From Anthostomella pinea (Eukaryota; Ascomycota; Sordariomycetes; Xylariales; Xylariaceae), in contig CAUWAG010000020.1 in assembly GCA_963556695.1 (NCBI GenBank), positions 3,720,001-3,784,000 on the forward strand: a stretch of DNA of 64,000 nt, in the 5' to 3' direction. A program made the position numbers and the translations under genes. Of the stretch, positions 26,235-38,282 are shown one piece after another. Below the pieces are notes generated by a model. It was not told the origin of the DNA and did not search any database. It saw nothing but the letters and a program-made list of their open reading frames with translations. Each line of letters opens with the position of its first letter. Position 1 is the stretch's first letter.

Positions 26235-27718
26235 TCATTGGAACATCGACGGGTATCTCTCGTACGATTGCTGCTGGGGCCTCCCCCATGCTCTAGACGG
26301 TTGTGGGTTCAACGCCGCCGACGTACCCGTACTCTTGCGAGAGCTTTTCAAGGGGCTCGAGCTTCGGTCCCCTTGCTGTGACTGGTATTGCTCGATTCGT
26401 GCCATCTCGCCATTGTTGCGAGGCGACCTGAACTGAAGGTCCCCAAGACTTGGAGCCTTCTTCAGGGGTGAGCTGGGGTGGTTGTAGACTCCAAGGTAGC
26501 CCCCATCACCGGTATTGGTCGAAGAAGTGGCCACCGACCGGGTCGTAGCCTGGCTTAAAGGTGTCGGGCCTGGTGTGCTCTTTCTTGCGGGCTTACTCGT
26601 CAACTGTCGGCTTCTCAGCTCACTGCCGAAGGGCGCTGATTGACGTGAGGCGACTGGAGGGGTGAATAAGCCAGGGGCCATGACTTTGTTCATATGCGAT
26701 GAACCGGTCACATCGGGATTAATGTGCCTTGCGTAGTTGGGGTTCGGCCGGGTCTCGAAGCCCCGACGTAGTTGGACAGTACGAGTGCCAACCTCCACAA
26801 ATTCCGCTTCATTGTCATCATCCATTGACAACTGTGTCCCTGCATCTCTGACGGTCGGGTACAGGCGAGGATGGACAAATTTGGTGTCATACTCGTGCAT
26901 GACCTCCTTCTGGATAACAGATGTGTCCTTGTTCTGCTGGGAGAACCTGGACTGAAACAGCACCAGCTGCACCGAGAGGATGATCTGCAGGACGATGCAG
27001 TTGAACACGGTAACACTCGGTCTGGCGTCGAGAGGCACCAGCGGGAGGAACATCATGTACACGAGGACATGACCGGGGCTGAACAAGCAGAAGATGCGCA
27101 GCGAGATGGGCAGAGGGTCCCAGACCGAGAGCTGCCAGACGTCCCGGGTCCTATCCGGATGCGCCCTGGACTCTGCGCTCTCGAAACTCATCATATCAGT
27201 CAAGAATCGCAGCGGCGACGACGAGACGGGTGAGGACTGGACTCGGACGCGTTGGGCAGAGGGTGTCGACGGTGGTTTTTCAACGTCGGCCTCGAATAAT
27301 CGGTAGTGGCGGGATCGGTACATGGTGTAGAAGGCGTTGATGACAGAACAGCCGATTAGGAGCCAGAGTAGGGTGCCGACCTGCGAGCATACAGACATAG
27401 ACGATTAGCAACTGTCTCCCACCATCCGTGATCCCATCCGCCCCTCCACGGGCACATTGGCGGGCAACTCACGAAGAAACTGAACCACCCCGACGTCCCG
27501 CCCTCGTCGAACACCGGATCCGCGGCGCGGGAGCCTCCACTATTGGCGCGCGCAAGTAGGAAAGCGAAGTTCATGGCGAGGCCCAGCTGGGTACCGACGA
27601 GCTTGGAATCCCAGTCGCGAGTCTCGATCTCCTCGGACAGCCACAGCAGGAAGTCCATGGGGTTGAGCATGGCCTTGACACGCTCCATTAGCGGTCTTCG
27701 GCGGACGAGTCGAGGCAT
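26235..27718 (-). CDS. NUR1: Nuclear rim protein, Nur1/Mug154-like
   Basis: Exons 27718-27473 and 27380-26235, intron GTGAGT...CTCGCAG, 463 residues. The N-terminus RPLMERVKAMLNPMDFLLWLSEEIETRDWDSK is the conserved start of the Nur1/Mug154 family. Yeast Nur1 is an inner nuclear membrane protein that works with Lrs4 in the CLIP complex tethering rDNA and silencing at the nuclear periphery. Hydrophobic segments: LVGTQLGLAMNFAFLLA, VGTLLWLLIGCSVINAFYTMY (formed across the splice), IFCLFSPGHVLVYMMFLPLV and TVFNCIVLQIILSVQLVLF. RSRHYRLFE after the second segment is also family-typical. The C-terminal ~200 residues are Ser/Pro/Arg-rich and disordered (SSSPLKSSRKS). Function is inferred from family only. 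Confidence 0.82.
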
Positions 27719-28275
27719 CTTGATGGTGCTGCTGCTTAGGTTGAGCTTGACTTGTCGTGCGTGCAGGCGCGGAGATCGGTCGCAACACTGCTGCTGCTAC
27801 TGCTGCTGCTGCCACCGGTAGTTACTGCCTAGTAGCCGAGCTCACATGGGACTGGGTGCTTGATGCTGCAGCAGTACTGTTGTTGCGCAGCCTAAGCTTG
27901 ACTGTTTCCCCGCCGAGCCACACCTGCTGATTGACCGTTGCTGGCGACAAAGGCGAAGAGCCTGAGACTGCTTTTGTTGACGTGGGAAAGAATGGACGAG
28001 CTTGTCAAGGGATCGAGAAATAATTACTGGGGTCGTGGTTGCTATTGACAAAGCTGACAGGCAGACAGGCGAGACAGGTGACAGGGAGCTTCAACTACTG
28101 CCCCATCTCTAGCGCTGGTGGTGGATACATCATTATTACATGTTAGTGGCCGGATTAGGCGGACAATGGGGCATGCAACTCGATGCCCGTTATCTGCCCG
28201 TGAGGAATGGCGGGGTTCCAGCCGGCGGCGAGGCAACGCTGAGCTGCAAGGCGGTCAGAGCTTGCCTCTATAAAA

Positions 28276-28339
28276 TGCAGACCCTCGCTGCCTTATCGGA
28301 AGCTTATCAGCGACGCGACGAGTGCAACGAGGGTCTGCA
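28276..28339. repeat. Inverted repeat with 12-bp perfect arms
   Basis: TGCAGACCCTCG (28276-28287) and CGAGGGTCTGCA (28328-28339) are exact reverse complements 40 nt apart. TATAAAA precedes the left arm. Confidence 0.85.
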
Positions 28340-28625
28340 ACATTTCTGTTCAAAACAGGCTTACATATGGTCCTTGCTATACAAAATAAAACGAACGTGT
28401 CTTATTCATACGCCGCGCGCTGCACGACCATTATAAATTAACGCGTTAAATACTCATTTTCTAGCTTTAAATTCTTAGCTGTTTTATTTGATAATAGTCT
28501 CGTCTTGATTAGAACTATATTTATCTCTCTCGCACGCGATTTATCCTTAATTTTTACATATGGCCCCTTGAGGCCTGCGATAGATAGAGGCTGCTATATG
28601 TAAACCCCTGTCACGACAAGATCCA

Positions 28626-28664
28626 CTCAGACGGTGATTACGGTCCCCGTGATCACCGTCTGAG
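28626..28664. repeat. Near-perfect hairpin about 180 nt upstream of the V-ATPase F gene
   Basis: CTCAGACGGTGAT (28626-28638) and ATCACCGTCTGAG (28652-28664) form 13 perfect pairs. After one mismatch, ACGG/CCGT adds four more around a TCC loop. It may be a regulatory fold or the relic of a small foldback element. Confidence 0.85.
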
Positions 28665-28844
28665 TTTTCTGAGGCAAGTCAGAGCTCTGTCATCTCCAGC
28701 CAGCTGCATCGTGCATCCTTCTTCAGCCTGGTCCAGAACCCACACTACATCATACTCACATTACCTACCTCCTCCGCCTCCAACAACCACGCACCGCAAG
28801 CCCGCCGCAACCAGCCGGGCGACCACCTCCCGAACCGACTCACC

Positions 28845-29558
28845 ATGTCGGCGTCTCAGGCCGACTACAAGGACCGGCAGTTCCTAGCCGTCATCGGGGA
28901 CGAGGTGCGCACCACCATCACCACTATCACCGGCGCAAGTCGCCCGCTGCATTCCACATCCAGGCTAACGAGTAAAACCAGGACTCGGTGACGGGCCTGC
29001 TGCTGGCCGGTATTGGCGTAAGTCGCCCGCCACGTTTCTCAATGTCCCCCAGACCCTCACAAAAACCCCACAAGCCAACTCTACTGCCAGACACGGCCAG
29101 AGAAAGAAGGACACTAAAACCCAAAACCAGCACGTCACGAACCCGCCCGACTCGCAGAAGAACTTCCTAGTCGTCGACAGCAAGACCGAGAACGCGGCCA
29201 TCGAGGCCGCCTTCGACTCGTTCACGACGAAGCGCAAGGACATCGGGATCGTGCTGATCAACCAACATGTCAGTAGTCTATCCACTCGCCAATTCATCTA
29301 GCCATACATACTCCCCTCCCATCCAGTCGCTATCTAAAGCGGGCAAGCGGGAGGGTGGCTTGGGGGTACTAGCAGCAAAAAATGGTGCATGCTAACGATC
29401 GATCCCCCGGCACACAGATCGCGGAGAAGATCAGACATCGCATCGACACCTACACGGCCGCGTTCCCGACCGTCCTCGAGATTCCCAGCAAAGAGCACCC
29501 TTACGACCCCGAGAAGGACAGCGTGTTGAGACGGGTACGGCGGTTGTTTGGAGAGTGA
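28845..29558 (+). CDS. VMA7: V-type H+-ATPase subunit F
   Basis: Exons 28845-28904, 28982-29017, 29131-29268 and 29418-29558; 375 nt, 124 residues. Subunit F is a central-stalk component of the V1 sector, coupling ATP hydrolysis to rotation for vacuolar acidification. The spliced protein reads [40 protein letters not shown], then [63 protein letters not shown], which is diagnostic of the family. All four exons are in phase 0. Length fits fungal Vma7 (about 118-125). The start is set by the first Met before the conserved core, with a CACCATG context. Confidence 0.98.
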
Positions 29559-30049
29559 TTGATCATGCAGAGAGAAGAAGAGTAGTGGTACAACGCGGCA
29601 GGGGGGTTATTCGGTTGTTCTATACCGATTACAGTGATTGCTTATCACGAAAAGGTCTGGCTGGAGCGGTGTACCATACGGAGCATTCATGCATAGGGGC
29701 TCGTAGAATCCAAGCAAATCTTCGAAACCAAGTTTGACCTTGCTTTGGGTAGTGTCTCAACGGGTCCGAGAGGGATATCATTTATGTCCGTATGCGTGAC
29801 TAATGCCAGTCCTTGTGATTACGGACCGTCGCCTCCTTTTCCCGTGTGGAAAATGTCGAATCAAAGCAGTTCAAGTCAAAATATGATGCTGCCCACCAAG
29901 CCATAAAATTACAGACGTAGGAAAAGGCCTTCGCGTCCGTCAAAAGAGTGCCATGCCGTTCATCGTCATTGTCGTCGGCACAACATGCTGTGTCGCCGTG
30001 TCTGTGTATGTCGGAATGCCAAATTCGAAATCTCTTCGCTATTGGATCC
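29559..30049. other. Intergenic region between convergent genes
   Basis: Shared 3' flank of the V-ATPase F gene (plus) and the NPC2-like gene (minus). No gene or notable repeat was seen. Confidence 0.6.
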
Positions 30050-30801
30050 CTACAGGTCGTTCACAACCTCCCTCTTGCTGCCACCAAACGTGACAGTAGC
30101 CTGCAGACAGGTGATGGGCTTGTTGTCCTTGCTGACGACCTCGGCGTAGACATTGTACTTTCCCTAAATTGCAGATATCATGTCAGCCCCTACCCTACCA
30201 ACAAAACAACAGATATAACGAACAAGAAGATGCATGGGAATCATTATAAGAAGGTAACGTACCGGTGGGACCTCCTTGGGGATCTCGACCTCCTTTGTGA
30301 TAGACACGTCGCCCTTCTCGATGGGGCACTCCATGTCGACGTTCTTGATCTGCTTGCACAGGTCGGCCTTGGTGTTCACGAGGCGGATCAGGCCGTACTT
30401 GACGACCAGGTTGACGGTGGCGCCGTCCTCGATGGTCTCGACTACGGTGCCGGACGCTTTGATGGACAGGATTTCGCCGCTGCAGCACGACTTTAGTTAG
30501 TCAATCATTCCCTTCATCAGTGTCATGTGGGACTGGTTGGGGGAGGGGAGCGATAAGGGAAGCCAATGGATAGCACGTACGCTGCAGGCGGGTTCGGGAA
30601 CAGGTCGACGCTGTCGATCTTGACGAGGTCGTTGCTGTGGTCCATGTCGCAGAGCTCCAGCGGCGAATCGCCGGGCACCTTCTCAGCGTCGCTGGCGCTG
30701 ACGTCCTGGGACGAGGAGAAGCCGCCCAACCAGCCCCCTCTGGCGGAGGCGAGGCCGGCCGACAAGGTGGCGGCGGCCACGCAGGCGGTCGAGAATCTCA
30801 T
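30050..30801 (-). CDS. NPC2: NPC2-like (ML domain) phosphatidylglycerol/phosphatidylinositol transfer protein
   Basis: Exons 30801-30581, 30479-30263 and 30163-30050; 552 nt, 183 residues. An N-terminal signal peptide (MRFSTACVAAATLSAGLASARG) is followed by a propeptide-like acidic stretch and the ML-domain core: LELCDMDHSNDLVKIDSVDLFPNPPAAGE, VVKYGLIRLVNTKADLCKQIKNVDMECPIEKGDV, KEVPPGKYNVYAEVVSKDNKPITCLQATVTFG. Cysteines sit where the family forms disulfides. Fungal members bind anionic phospholipids or sterols and are secreted or vacuolar. Donors GTACGT occur in both introns. The gene lies convergent with the V-ATPase F gene, but nothing suggests shared regulation. Confidence 0.95.
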
Positions 30802-31783
30802 CGCGGCTTTTGTTATTCTTTCGTTCTTTCAGGGGGGAAACTTCGTGAGAGTATGGTGGAGGAAGAATCGATATGGCGTGGAACGAGACCTGGGAATAGA
30901 ATGCGCAGTCGACTGTCCGTTCGTCCAGAAAGCTGGTGGCGGGCGAAGATAGCTAGATATGGGGAGGCGGTGCTGGGCGGGTTGGTCCAAGAGGTGGGAA
31001 CGTCATGGGACTCTGGCAGGGCTTATCTGATTGGCTGGCTTGACAGAGGACGCCTGCAAGGCTCCAGTCCCTCCACACCAGCTGCACTGGGCCCACTTCC
31101 AAATCAATGGCCTAGAACAGCTGAACAGTTGTGTGGGGTTGGGCAGTTCTTTGCCAAATGCCAGACGTCGCTTCGCAGCTGGTTGTCTTGAGGAGTTGAG
31201 CTTAGACCTCCACCTGCAGCTGTCATATTATTTAGGCTCGGGCCGTCCGCCGTGCTTTGGCTCCAAACTCAAAGGTCCGTAACAGTACCTACTGTACCGT
31301 TATTAACAACGGTCTAGTGTAATGAATAGAGGTATATTATGGTAAATTTATATAATAAGGGCGTAACGTGAAGAGCGGAAGAGTCTCAAGTCATTGCACG
31401 GTTCTTATTCATGTCAAGACAGATAACCCTAAGCCGTGTAACCAGCATGTTGCTTAGGTCTAGGGCTGTCGGACACTGACCTGCAGAGGCGGGTTTCGCA
31501 AAGGGTGAACATGATCGAGATCATTATTAAATTCGTTAGGGTAACTGTGACAATGCAAGCCTTAACTCGAGAAGAAAGACGTTCATCACCCTAGGGGTAT
31601 CGAACCACACGCTCATACTCAGAAATCCATCCGTAGCAAACTGTGCTCCAGCCACTAATGCAAAAGCACCATCAAGTAAACAAGAACCTCAATCGACCAC
31701 GCTCGGTTTGCTTGTTCCACCGGAACCACCCATCCACGAACTCTGTGGCATGGTTGAGGCTGGCACCTCGGGTATCATTCGAA
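30802..31783. other. Intergenic region, partly AT-rich
   Basis: Promoter side of the NPC2-like gene and 3' flank of the CSC1-like gene. A GTAACAGTAC/GTACCGTTAT inverted pair lies near 31280-31305. The stretch 31310-31560 is AT-rich without a gene. Confidence 0.5.
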
Positions 31784-34599
31784 TTAGTAGTATATCTTCT
31801 CCTCCCATAGAGGAGGTCGGACCGACTCCGTATCCCACTCCAACTTGTTCTTGTTGTTCAGGGTGCAGCCCTCGTCAGTCATGGCAATCACCTTCGCGGT
31901 ATCCCGGATCTCCTGCTTCGAGATGCCCATCGGGTCCTCGGGAATCCAGAGCAGTGGCGTGGGGCTGGACACCGACGGTGGGAAGTACGCGTCGCGTTCG
32001 ACTTCGTCCGTGTAGAGGTTGTGCACATCAATACGGTCATGAGGAACCAGCTTGCGCAGGGTCTCGTAGTCGCAGTGCTGCCACGGCTTGAAGAACTTGG
32101 AGATGAACCCGGCCTTCTTGCCAGCAGCGGTGGTTTGGGGAACAGATCCGTTCCTGAGCTCCCCATCGCCACTGTGAAGACCTTCCTTGAGAGCAACAGG
32201 GTCACGCAGTGCCAGTTCCTCGACCCCGAGAGTCCGGGGCAGATTGTAGAGCAGGGGGTCAAGAGCGCTGTTGATCGTCATGTGAAACAATATCGAGAAG
32301 ATAAAGAACACTATCATCAGAACCAACGGACCAATGGCAACCGAGGTGGCGAAGATTCCGATCATGCACAGTTCCGCAATGTAGACGCCGACGAAGAGCT
32401 GCTTCAACGCCCGCGGGTAAATGAGACCTCTCGTGTCGATCTTGGTGTCGGTGACAAAGAAGATGTTGTAACGCCAAGCGAGATAGAAGAGCGAAAGACC
32501 AATAGTAGCGAATCCAAGCATCAGTGGAGCAATTCCCGCATACGTAATGCCTTTACTTTAGTTAGTAACATGCAAATAAACCACCTCAGAAAGAACTTAC
32601 TAATGACAGCGATGTTGGTGTACACCGGCAACACACTACCCCACGAGATGGCGCTCAAGTTTGCCCACTTGGTGTACAGAGCACGTGGTGTGCCTGATAG
32701 ATACTTGTACATCAGGGTAAAGATGACGAATCCGGTCACTTGTGAGACGACTCCTGCCGAAATACCTATGCCCTGAACAATGAAGTAAGAAATGTAGAAG
32801 TTGGAGGCCTTGGGCAAGTTCTCGGACAAAATGCTGGTGACGCTTCCGGGATTCTCCGCGATTTGTTGACCGACGGTTGACGCAGCAGATGACAAGGTTG
32901 AAATCAGAAAGACCTGGACAACCTGGAAAGCAAAGTATGCGTTCTGGGTGAATAGCTCGACGCGAGATAGTGAAGGTTCACCCGAAAGCTTGGCGCAGAC
33001 TGATCTCATGTTAGTCAATCAGGTGGACAGGTGGACATAGCCATGGAGTATGCTTACGCCTCATGATAACGGGCACTAAAGACATGAGTACTGCCAATAG
33101 AACCGATGGCAGAAGACCTTGTACGAAGCCCATGATGATATCAGGGATCATCTTAAGCCATGTGAGGAAGAAGATGTTCTCAAGGTAGCTGATATTCGAG
33201 ATGGCACCGACAGCAGCAACAGGGATGGCCCAAAAGATAATGAGAGCACTGATGAAGCCGACGACAGCAAATCTGCGAATGACTCTCTGCCACCACGAGA
33301 CTTTCAAGCTGCTCCAGACAACCTCACCCGGAGTGACGCCGATGTACTTGGGTGACATCTGCAGAGCTTGGTGGTGTGCCAGCACTTGGTAGGCTGATTC
33401 GGCATCAGCCTGATGAAAGAACTCGACGAAAACACTGCTGATCTTCTTGAAATCCCCGGCGCGGTACGCATCTTGACCTTTCTGGACGGCCGGGATGATG
33501 CGTTCGAGTTCGGTTCGGCACCAACTGATCGTGTCCACCTTCTTGCCCACCAGCCCGAGGGGCCCTAGTCGATGAGAAGGTCGCTTCTTGGCAGGAATCC
33601 AGCGGGCGGCCAAACTACCAGACTCGGCGTCAACAGGAGCCTCAGTCCTCTGATCCGCCGCGCCCTTCTTGATGGCCTTGAGCCGAGCAGCATTGGCGAG
33701 CTTGACCAGTTTGACCTCGGCCTTCTCCAGCTTCATAGCCACCTTGTCGCGCGAATTGACCAGCTCGTCAAGCTTCTCGGTGTCTCCAGTGATCCAAACA
33801 TTCTTCACCGAGTCGCCGAAGACCTTCCGCATCCGGGCCTCGTCGAGATATGCGTCAGGGACAGAGACGAAGAGGACGGTTCGAGAAGAGATGCGGTTGG
33901 CGTAGAAGGGCGACAGCAGGAAAGCCTGGCGCAGATTCACGTAGTAAATAGACTCCCTCAGAACCATATACATGACGAAACCGTAGAAAATCCAAGACAT
34001 GAAGACGTGGGCGTAGTATCGGTTACTCTGGGTGTCCTTGTTGATATTGGCGTAAGAGAGGAGGTCAACCTGCGTGGCTGAGCCCCCTCCGGTGATGTTG
34101 ACCGGGAAGAGGACGGGCCACAGCAAGCAGCATCCCACGAAGCAGACGGCAATAAGGACCTTCAGGAAGCGAAGGAAGAGATAGGCATCGAGGGATTGAT
34201 GCTGGAGGGGATGTATGTCGGGTATCTTCCAAAAGGCCCCGAACCAATTGAACAATCCCGTTGGCAGGGCAGGTGCACGCTCGCTGAGCGCAAATCATCG
34301 TAAGTAGGTGTGCCGGTGGGATGACCACACAAGTGAATAGACACGAGACTCACCTCGCGCGCAAACTTCCCAGGTAGGTTCTGGGAGCATAGTAGCGCCT
34401 CTGGCTCTTTCTCAGACACAGAAAGATGGATATGTAGACAGCAGCAGTCAGTAAGACTGGACCCAGAGTAAGGTATAGCGCTATTTGCACACAAGAGTCA
34501 GTCCCGAATGTTCAAGAATAGAGCGCGTTGGGTTTGGAACAGCATACATGACGCCGAAGTGGGCGGCTGCGCATCGCGCGCTTCTCCTTGGTTGCTCAT
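31784..34599 (-). CDS. CSC1/OSCA-type (DUF221) osmosensitive cation channel
   Basis: Exons 34599-34548, 34480-34354, 34283-33058, 32999-32601 and 32550-31784; 2571 nt, 856 residues. It starts MSNQGEARDAQPPTSAS. Splicing gives the first membrane helix SSLYLTLGPVLLTAAVYISIF, then LRKSQRRYYAPRTYLGSLRAR-SERAPALPTGLFNWFGAFWKIPD, the signature N-terminus of this family. A cytosolic PHM7-like domain (TVLFVSVPDAYLDE ... VFVEFFHQADAESAYQ) precedes the RSN1_7TM channel core (VVWSSLKVSWWQRVIRRFAVVGFISALIIFWAIPVA; LPKASNFYISYFIVQGIGISAGVV). The C-terminus WIPEDPMGISKQEI is also typical. Members are calcium-permeable channels gated by hyperosmotic stress. A 33-bp duplication lies just upstream of the ATG. 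Confidence 0.95.
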
Positions 34600-34611
34600 G
34601 ATGCCGAGTAC

Positions 34612-34677
34612 GAGGTACTATGTACTGGATGTTTGTCGGGTGCCGAGGTACTATGTACTGGATGTTTGTCGGGTGCC
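34612..34677. repeat. 33-bp perfect tandem duplication next to the CSC1-like start codon
   Basis: Units 34612-34644 and 34645-34677 (GAGGTACTATGTACTGGATG...) are identical. On the minus strand they end 12 nt before the ATG at 34599, so they lie in the 5' leader or core promoter. Confidence 0.97.
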
Positions 34678-35780
34678 GAGCCGCAGAGCAGTTCCTTGCG
34701 CAGGGCAATGGAAAAGTCTAACGGCAAGAGAGGACGAGGAGGTGAACGTCTCTAGGGCGCGAAGGAGAGCAAGGTGAATAGAGTAGGTCGGTGGGTGCGC
34801 AGGGAAGATGGTATAAGATGAGGTAGGCAGAAGAAAAAGTAGGTAGATTAAAGGGTCCTCTCAAATGCCGACCCGCTCTGGTGGTTGTCCGGACACTAGA
34901 GGAACTGTCAAGCAGCAAGCAACCTCACTGTACCTAGTCCGTGGGAGAACTGTCAGCGATAGTGCCCGTTTTATCAAACGCGACAGACGAAAAGAGATAT
35001 TGGAGGCCTTGGAGATCTCATGTGCGGACCAGATCTGATGAGCCTCAAGACGTCTAAACCCGGGTCGGATTTTGAGAGACGGGAGAGGTGGGTGGGACAG
35101 GGAACAGGACTCCCCTTGGGCTTTGGGACGATGCCGTGGACGATGCTATTGTAGGGACCTAATAAGGTAAGGGTCGCGCGAATCCGCGATGGATCATGGA
35201 TCATGGAGCAGGCCGGCGGACCCCTGCCGTGCCAGGCGTCTCCAGATTCAAGATTTGCTCGGCAAATGAGGCCTGTCACTGGACACTGGACAGAGACGCA
35301 TTCAATAGCCCAGCCTCTTCAACAATCACAAGCTGCCAATGGATAGCAGTGGGGCGGCGATGACGGCGATGCGATGCGCACTTACCCCTGTCGCGAGCTG
35401 AGCCGGGAGATATTGCTGGGTCTGGATCTCCAACTATCGACTACTTTATGCAGCCAGCAGCGATGCTAGGCGCGGGAGGAAGGAGGAAGGAGGAACCGCC
35501 CAGTTGGGTTGATACTAGTACTTATGATATCGGAGTTGAGAGTCTTGACGCCAGAAATTATTAACGAGCCTGCTTGCAGAAAATAAAAGCCCCAGGCGCA
35601 AGCGGGATATGTCAGGGGCGGTAGGCGGGAAGCTGGAGTCTAAGGGTGTGTTCGGAACGAAAGTTCAAACCTAAAGAAATATACATAAGCTACACCCCTC
35701 TCCCGCCTACTATGGCAATTCAGGTATAGCGCGCGACAAAGGCATAAAAATTCATCGGAATATATAGCCTAAGTCTTTAA
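34678..35780. other. Upstream flank of the CSC1-like gene
   Basis: GC-balanced DNA without a recognised gene. It changes abruptly to the AT-rich block at about 35,740-35,790. Confidence 0.5.
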
Positions 35781-36003
35781 AAGTTGCCGTTTTTAAAATA
35801 TATTTATATATAAGTAAATACTTACGTTATTTACAATGTAAAATAACGAAATTGATATCTTCCTTTTCATATTTAAAACCTTTATTTTAACACATTTTTT
35901 CGGTTATTTATAAATGCTATTAATATAACTACCAATTTTCCCCCTAAATGATTATAACACTTTATAATATTGCGACTTTTAATACTATTCATAATTAAAC
36001 AAC

Positions 36004-36263
36004 TGTCAGGTTCAAGGGATCTCCATAGGTGTATGCCATGTAGAGTACTGGCTAGTCAGGTGGCTAGTCAAGGAGGCTGCCATGGCTAGCACCCTGAATC
36101 GTACATCGACTCGGAAAAAGGTGGGCCAGAGGAGCGTCTCCGGCATCTCCGGAGCTGTACAAATAGGTGTAGATACCACCTAATTGGGATAACTGAGAAA
36201 TGATAACAACGATTGCAGCTACCGCTCAAAACCACAGGCTTCTCAACCCTTTGAAATCTGACA
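36004..36263 (+). mobile_element. Solo LTR, family A (copy 1)
   Basis: 260 bp opening TGTCAG and closing CTGACA. The flanking 5-mers ACAAC and ATAAC differ by one C-to-T change, as expected of a RIP-damaged target-site duplication. It shares its start and the segment GATAACAACGATTGCAGCTA with the island at 43343-43545. Confidence 0.75.
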
Positions 36264-36415
36264 ATAACTAATAATTCGTTAAATTTTTAAAAAAGTTAAA
36301 AGTAAGGTTAATAGTGATTATAAAATAATTGGTAATAAAGATATTGTTTATAACATCTAAAAAAGTAATATATTTATATATAATATATTAACTTTTATTT
36401 AATAAGAAGTAATAT

Positions 36416-36640
36416 TATCACGGGGCAGCTTGAAGACCAGGACAAGAATGCCCATCAATATCCTCAATTATACAAAAATACTTTGGTGAGGAAGGGAAGA
36501 AGGATCTGAGGCACCAGCCAATTCTTGTGGGGTGATAGATCCCAATCCCGATCTACAATTATCCATCAATATGTGCAGTGTGGCAACGCATCCACCTCAC
36601 CAACAACCCTAGTCACCTGATAGATATTAGATCTATCACA
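36416..36640 (-). mobile_element. Solo LTR, family B (copy 1, reversed)
   Basis: Reverse complement of the 37256-37472 element over about 220 bp, opening TGTGATAGATCT (from 36640 downwards) and closing near CTGCCCCGTGATA. Differences include GACACCC against AATATCT, transitions of RIP type. No clear target duplication remains. Confidence 0.7.
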
Positions 36641-37255
36641 AATTCAACAAAAATCTCGTTATATTGAATAACCAAAAAAATGACGTTTAATAAACCGAAA
36701 CTCCTCTTTAACTTATTATCATTTATTAATTAAGTATATTAAAAAAGGGAAAAACATCAATCGACTTATTATGTTTATTATTAAACTTTTAAAACCCGTT
36801 AATACAATAGAGGATATATTTATAAAATCCATATAAAATAAATCTTTAAAAAAAATTAAAATATTTGGTAAAAATAAGTTATATTTAAAGTAATAAAGCA
36901 ATGTTATACGTTATTTTATTAATACACGTTGCTTATTATATCTGCTTAAATAAATAATAATAATAAAAAGCTTTACCGTTAAATACTTATACATACCAGG
37001 AAAGGCCTTAAAAAACACATTAAAAAGATTTATTTATTGCTTTATTTGATGTAAAATATTGGTAACCGTAAATAAACGTAAAAATAACATTAAATTTATT
37101 CGTAGTTTATAAGGATCGCTGCTAACGGCACAAAAAAGAAATTAAATAATAGATAGTTAAAGAAATTATTAAGGTTATGTTACGTTAGATAGTTATAAAC
37201 TTTAAAGCTGCCATAAGACTTATTGACGTTATGCTGAAAAAGTTTTTAAACTTTA

Positions 37256-37472
37256 TGTGATAGATCTGACACCCATCAGGTGGTTTGTTAAGGTGGACGC
37301 GTTGCCCTACTACACAGATGGATATATAATTGTGGGTCGGTATTTGAGATCTATTACCCCACCAGATTTGGTGGTGCTGCAGATCTCTCTTCCCTTCTTC
37401 ACCAAAGTATTTTTGTACAATTAGAGATATTAATGTGCACTTTTGTCCTGGTCTCCAAGCTGCCCTATTACA
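37256..37472 (+). mobile_element. Solo LTR, family B (copy 2) with perfect target duplication
   Basis: 217 bp, TGTGATAGATC...CTATTACA, flanked by identical CTTTA (37251-37255 and 37473-37477). TG...CA ends plus a 5-bp duplication define an integrated LTR. Confidence 0.85.
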
Positions 37473-37589
37473 CTTTAAGCCTAACCAATCGTAATAAAAA
37501 GGCTATCTGACGCGTATAAAACGGGCGGTTTTTTTTTATTAACTATTATTTAAACTTTTTACAACTACATAACGCTGGTATGACGCCAA

Positions 37590-38282
37590 GAAACATTTAA
37601 ACAGGTTTCAGTGCTATTAGGCTTCTTCTTTTTCACCCAGAAAGTGTTATTTCAAAGCTGGATGCTGTCGTTGTCGTATAAACACCGTTGCCAGACCTCG
37701 ATTTGCCACCTACTACTTAGACTTCAAAGACGTCTACCACTATTAACAAAGCGGTAAACCAATGGGTTTATATCTAGAATCCAGTCAGAAACCACTAGGG
37801 AAGCTCACTTATATCAATAATTGATGCGTTGAGCTCGTTTTCAAAGGCTACATACGGTCTTATGTACAAGGTCGCTTTAGTTGATTCCTGGGTCTGCGAG
37901 CTAGAGGAGGCAAATTACCTACTAAGTAAACACCGGAGGACAAAACACAAACGTCTAGTGAAAGGAGGAGTACTTTCCGTTGAAGATGCAGTAGGTCTCC
38001 AGGCTGTAAAGGATGGTGATGAGCTGGCAAGACAGGAAATGAGTGAAGGTAGTCATCGTCCGAGAAGGGCGGCAGCGCGTGAGCAACGTCGTGGCGTTTG
38101 TGGCAACACTGGCCATAATGCGCAAACTTGTATAATAGAGATAGAAACGTCTGAAGAAGAAGAATCCAATTGATTAGATTGGATTAGATGCGTTGTGGTC
38201 GAGTTATTTGACATGTTGGTTAGAAGGTTGGTGAAAAGTTGCCGTTCACTTGTAATTGCCGCTCGCTTGTCATCCACGTTAA
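37590..38282 (+). pseudogene. Pogo/Fot1-type DDE transposase, C-terminal remnant with right terminal repeat
   Basis: The open part at 37829-38173 reads CELEEANYLLSKHRRTKHKR, then LSVEDAVGLQAVKD, and a CCHC zinc knuckle, RRGVCGNTGHNAQTC, the typical C-terminus of fungal Fot1/Tan1-like pogo transposases. Upstream, broken frames still give PDLDLPP and KAVNQWV-like fragments matching the linker of such proteins. The N-terminal and catalytic parts are absent or too mutated to read. The right end (38226-38282) matches the end of the second remnant at 48276-48332. Confidence 0.75.
38226..38282 (+). repeat. Terminal repeat of pogo-like element, copy 1
   Basis: 57 bp (GGTTGGTGAAAAGTTGCCGT ... CACGTTAA) matching 48276-48332 in the same orientation. 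All differences are C/T transitions. Confidence 0.8.

Larger units (their letters stand above)
27719..28844. other. Intergenic between divergent genes, with hairpins and an AT-rich patch
   Basis: Contains a (CTG)n-like tract at about 27790-27810, an inverted pair at 28276-28339, an AT-rich and possibly RIP-affected patch at about 28430-28560, and a strong hairpin at 28626-28664. The promoters of the Nur1-like gene (minus) and the V-ATPase F gene (plus) must lie here. Confidence 0.55.

Noticed and set aside
36416..37472. A 1-kb DNA transposon with about 220-bp terminal inverted repeats
   Set aside because: The right copy alone has a perfect 5-bp target duplication on both of its sides, so the two copies are better read as independent solo LTRs in opposite orientation.
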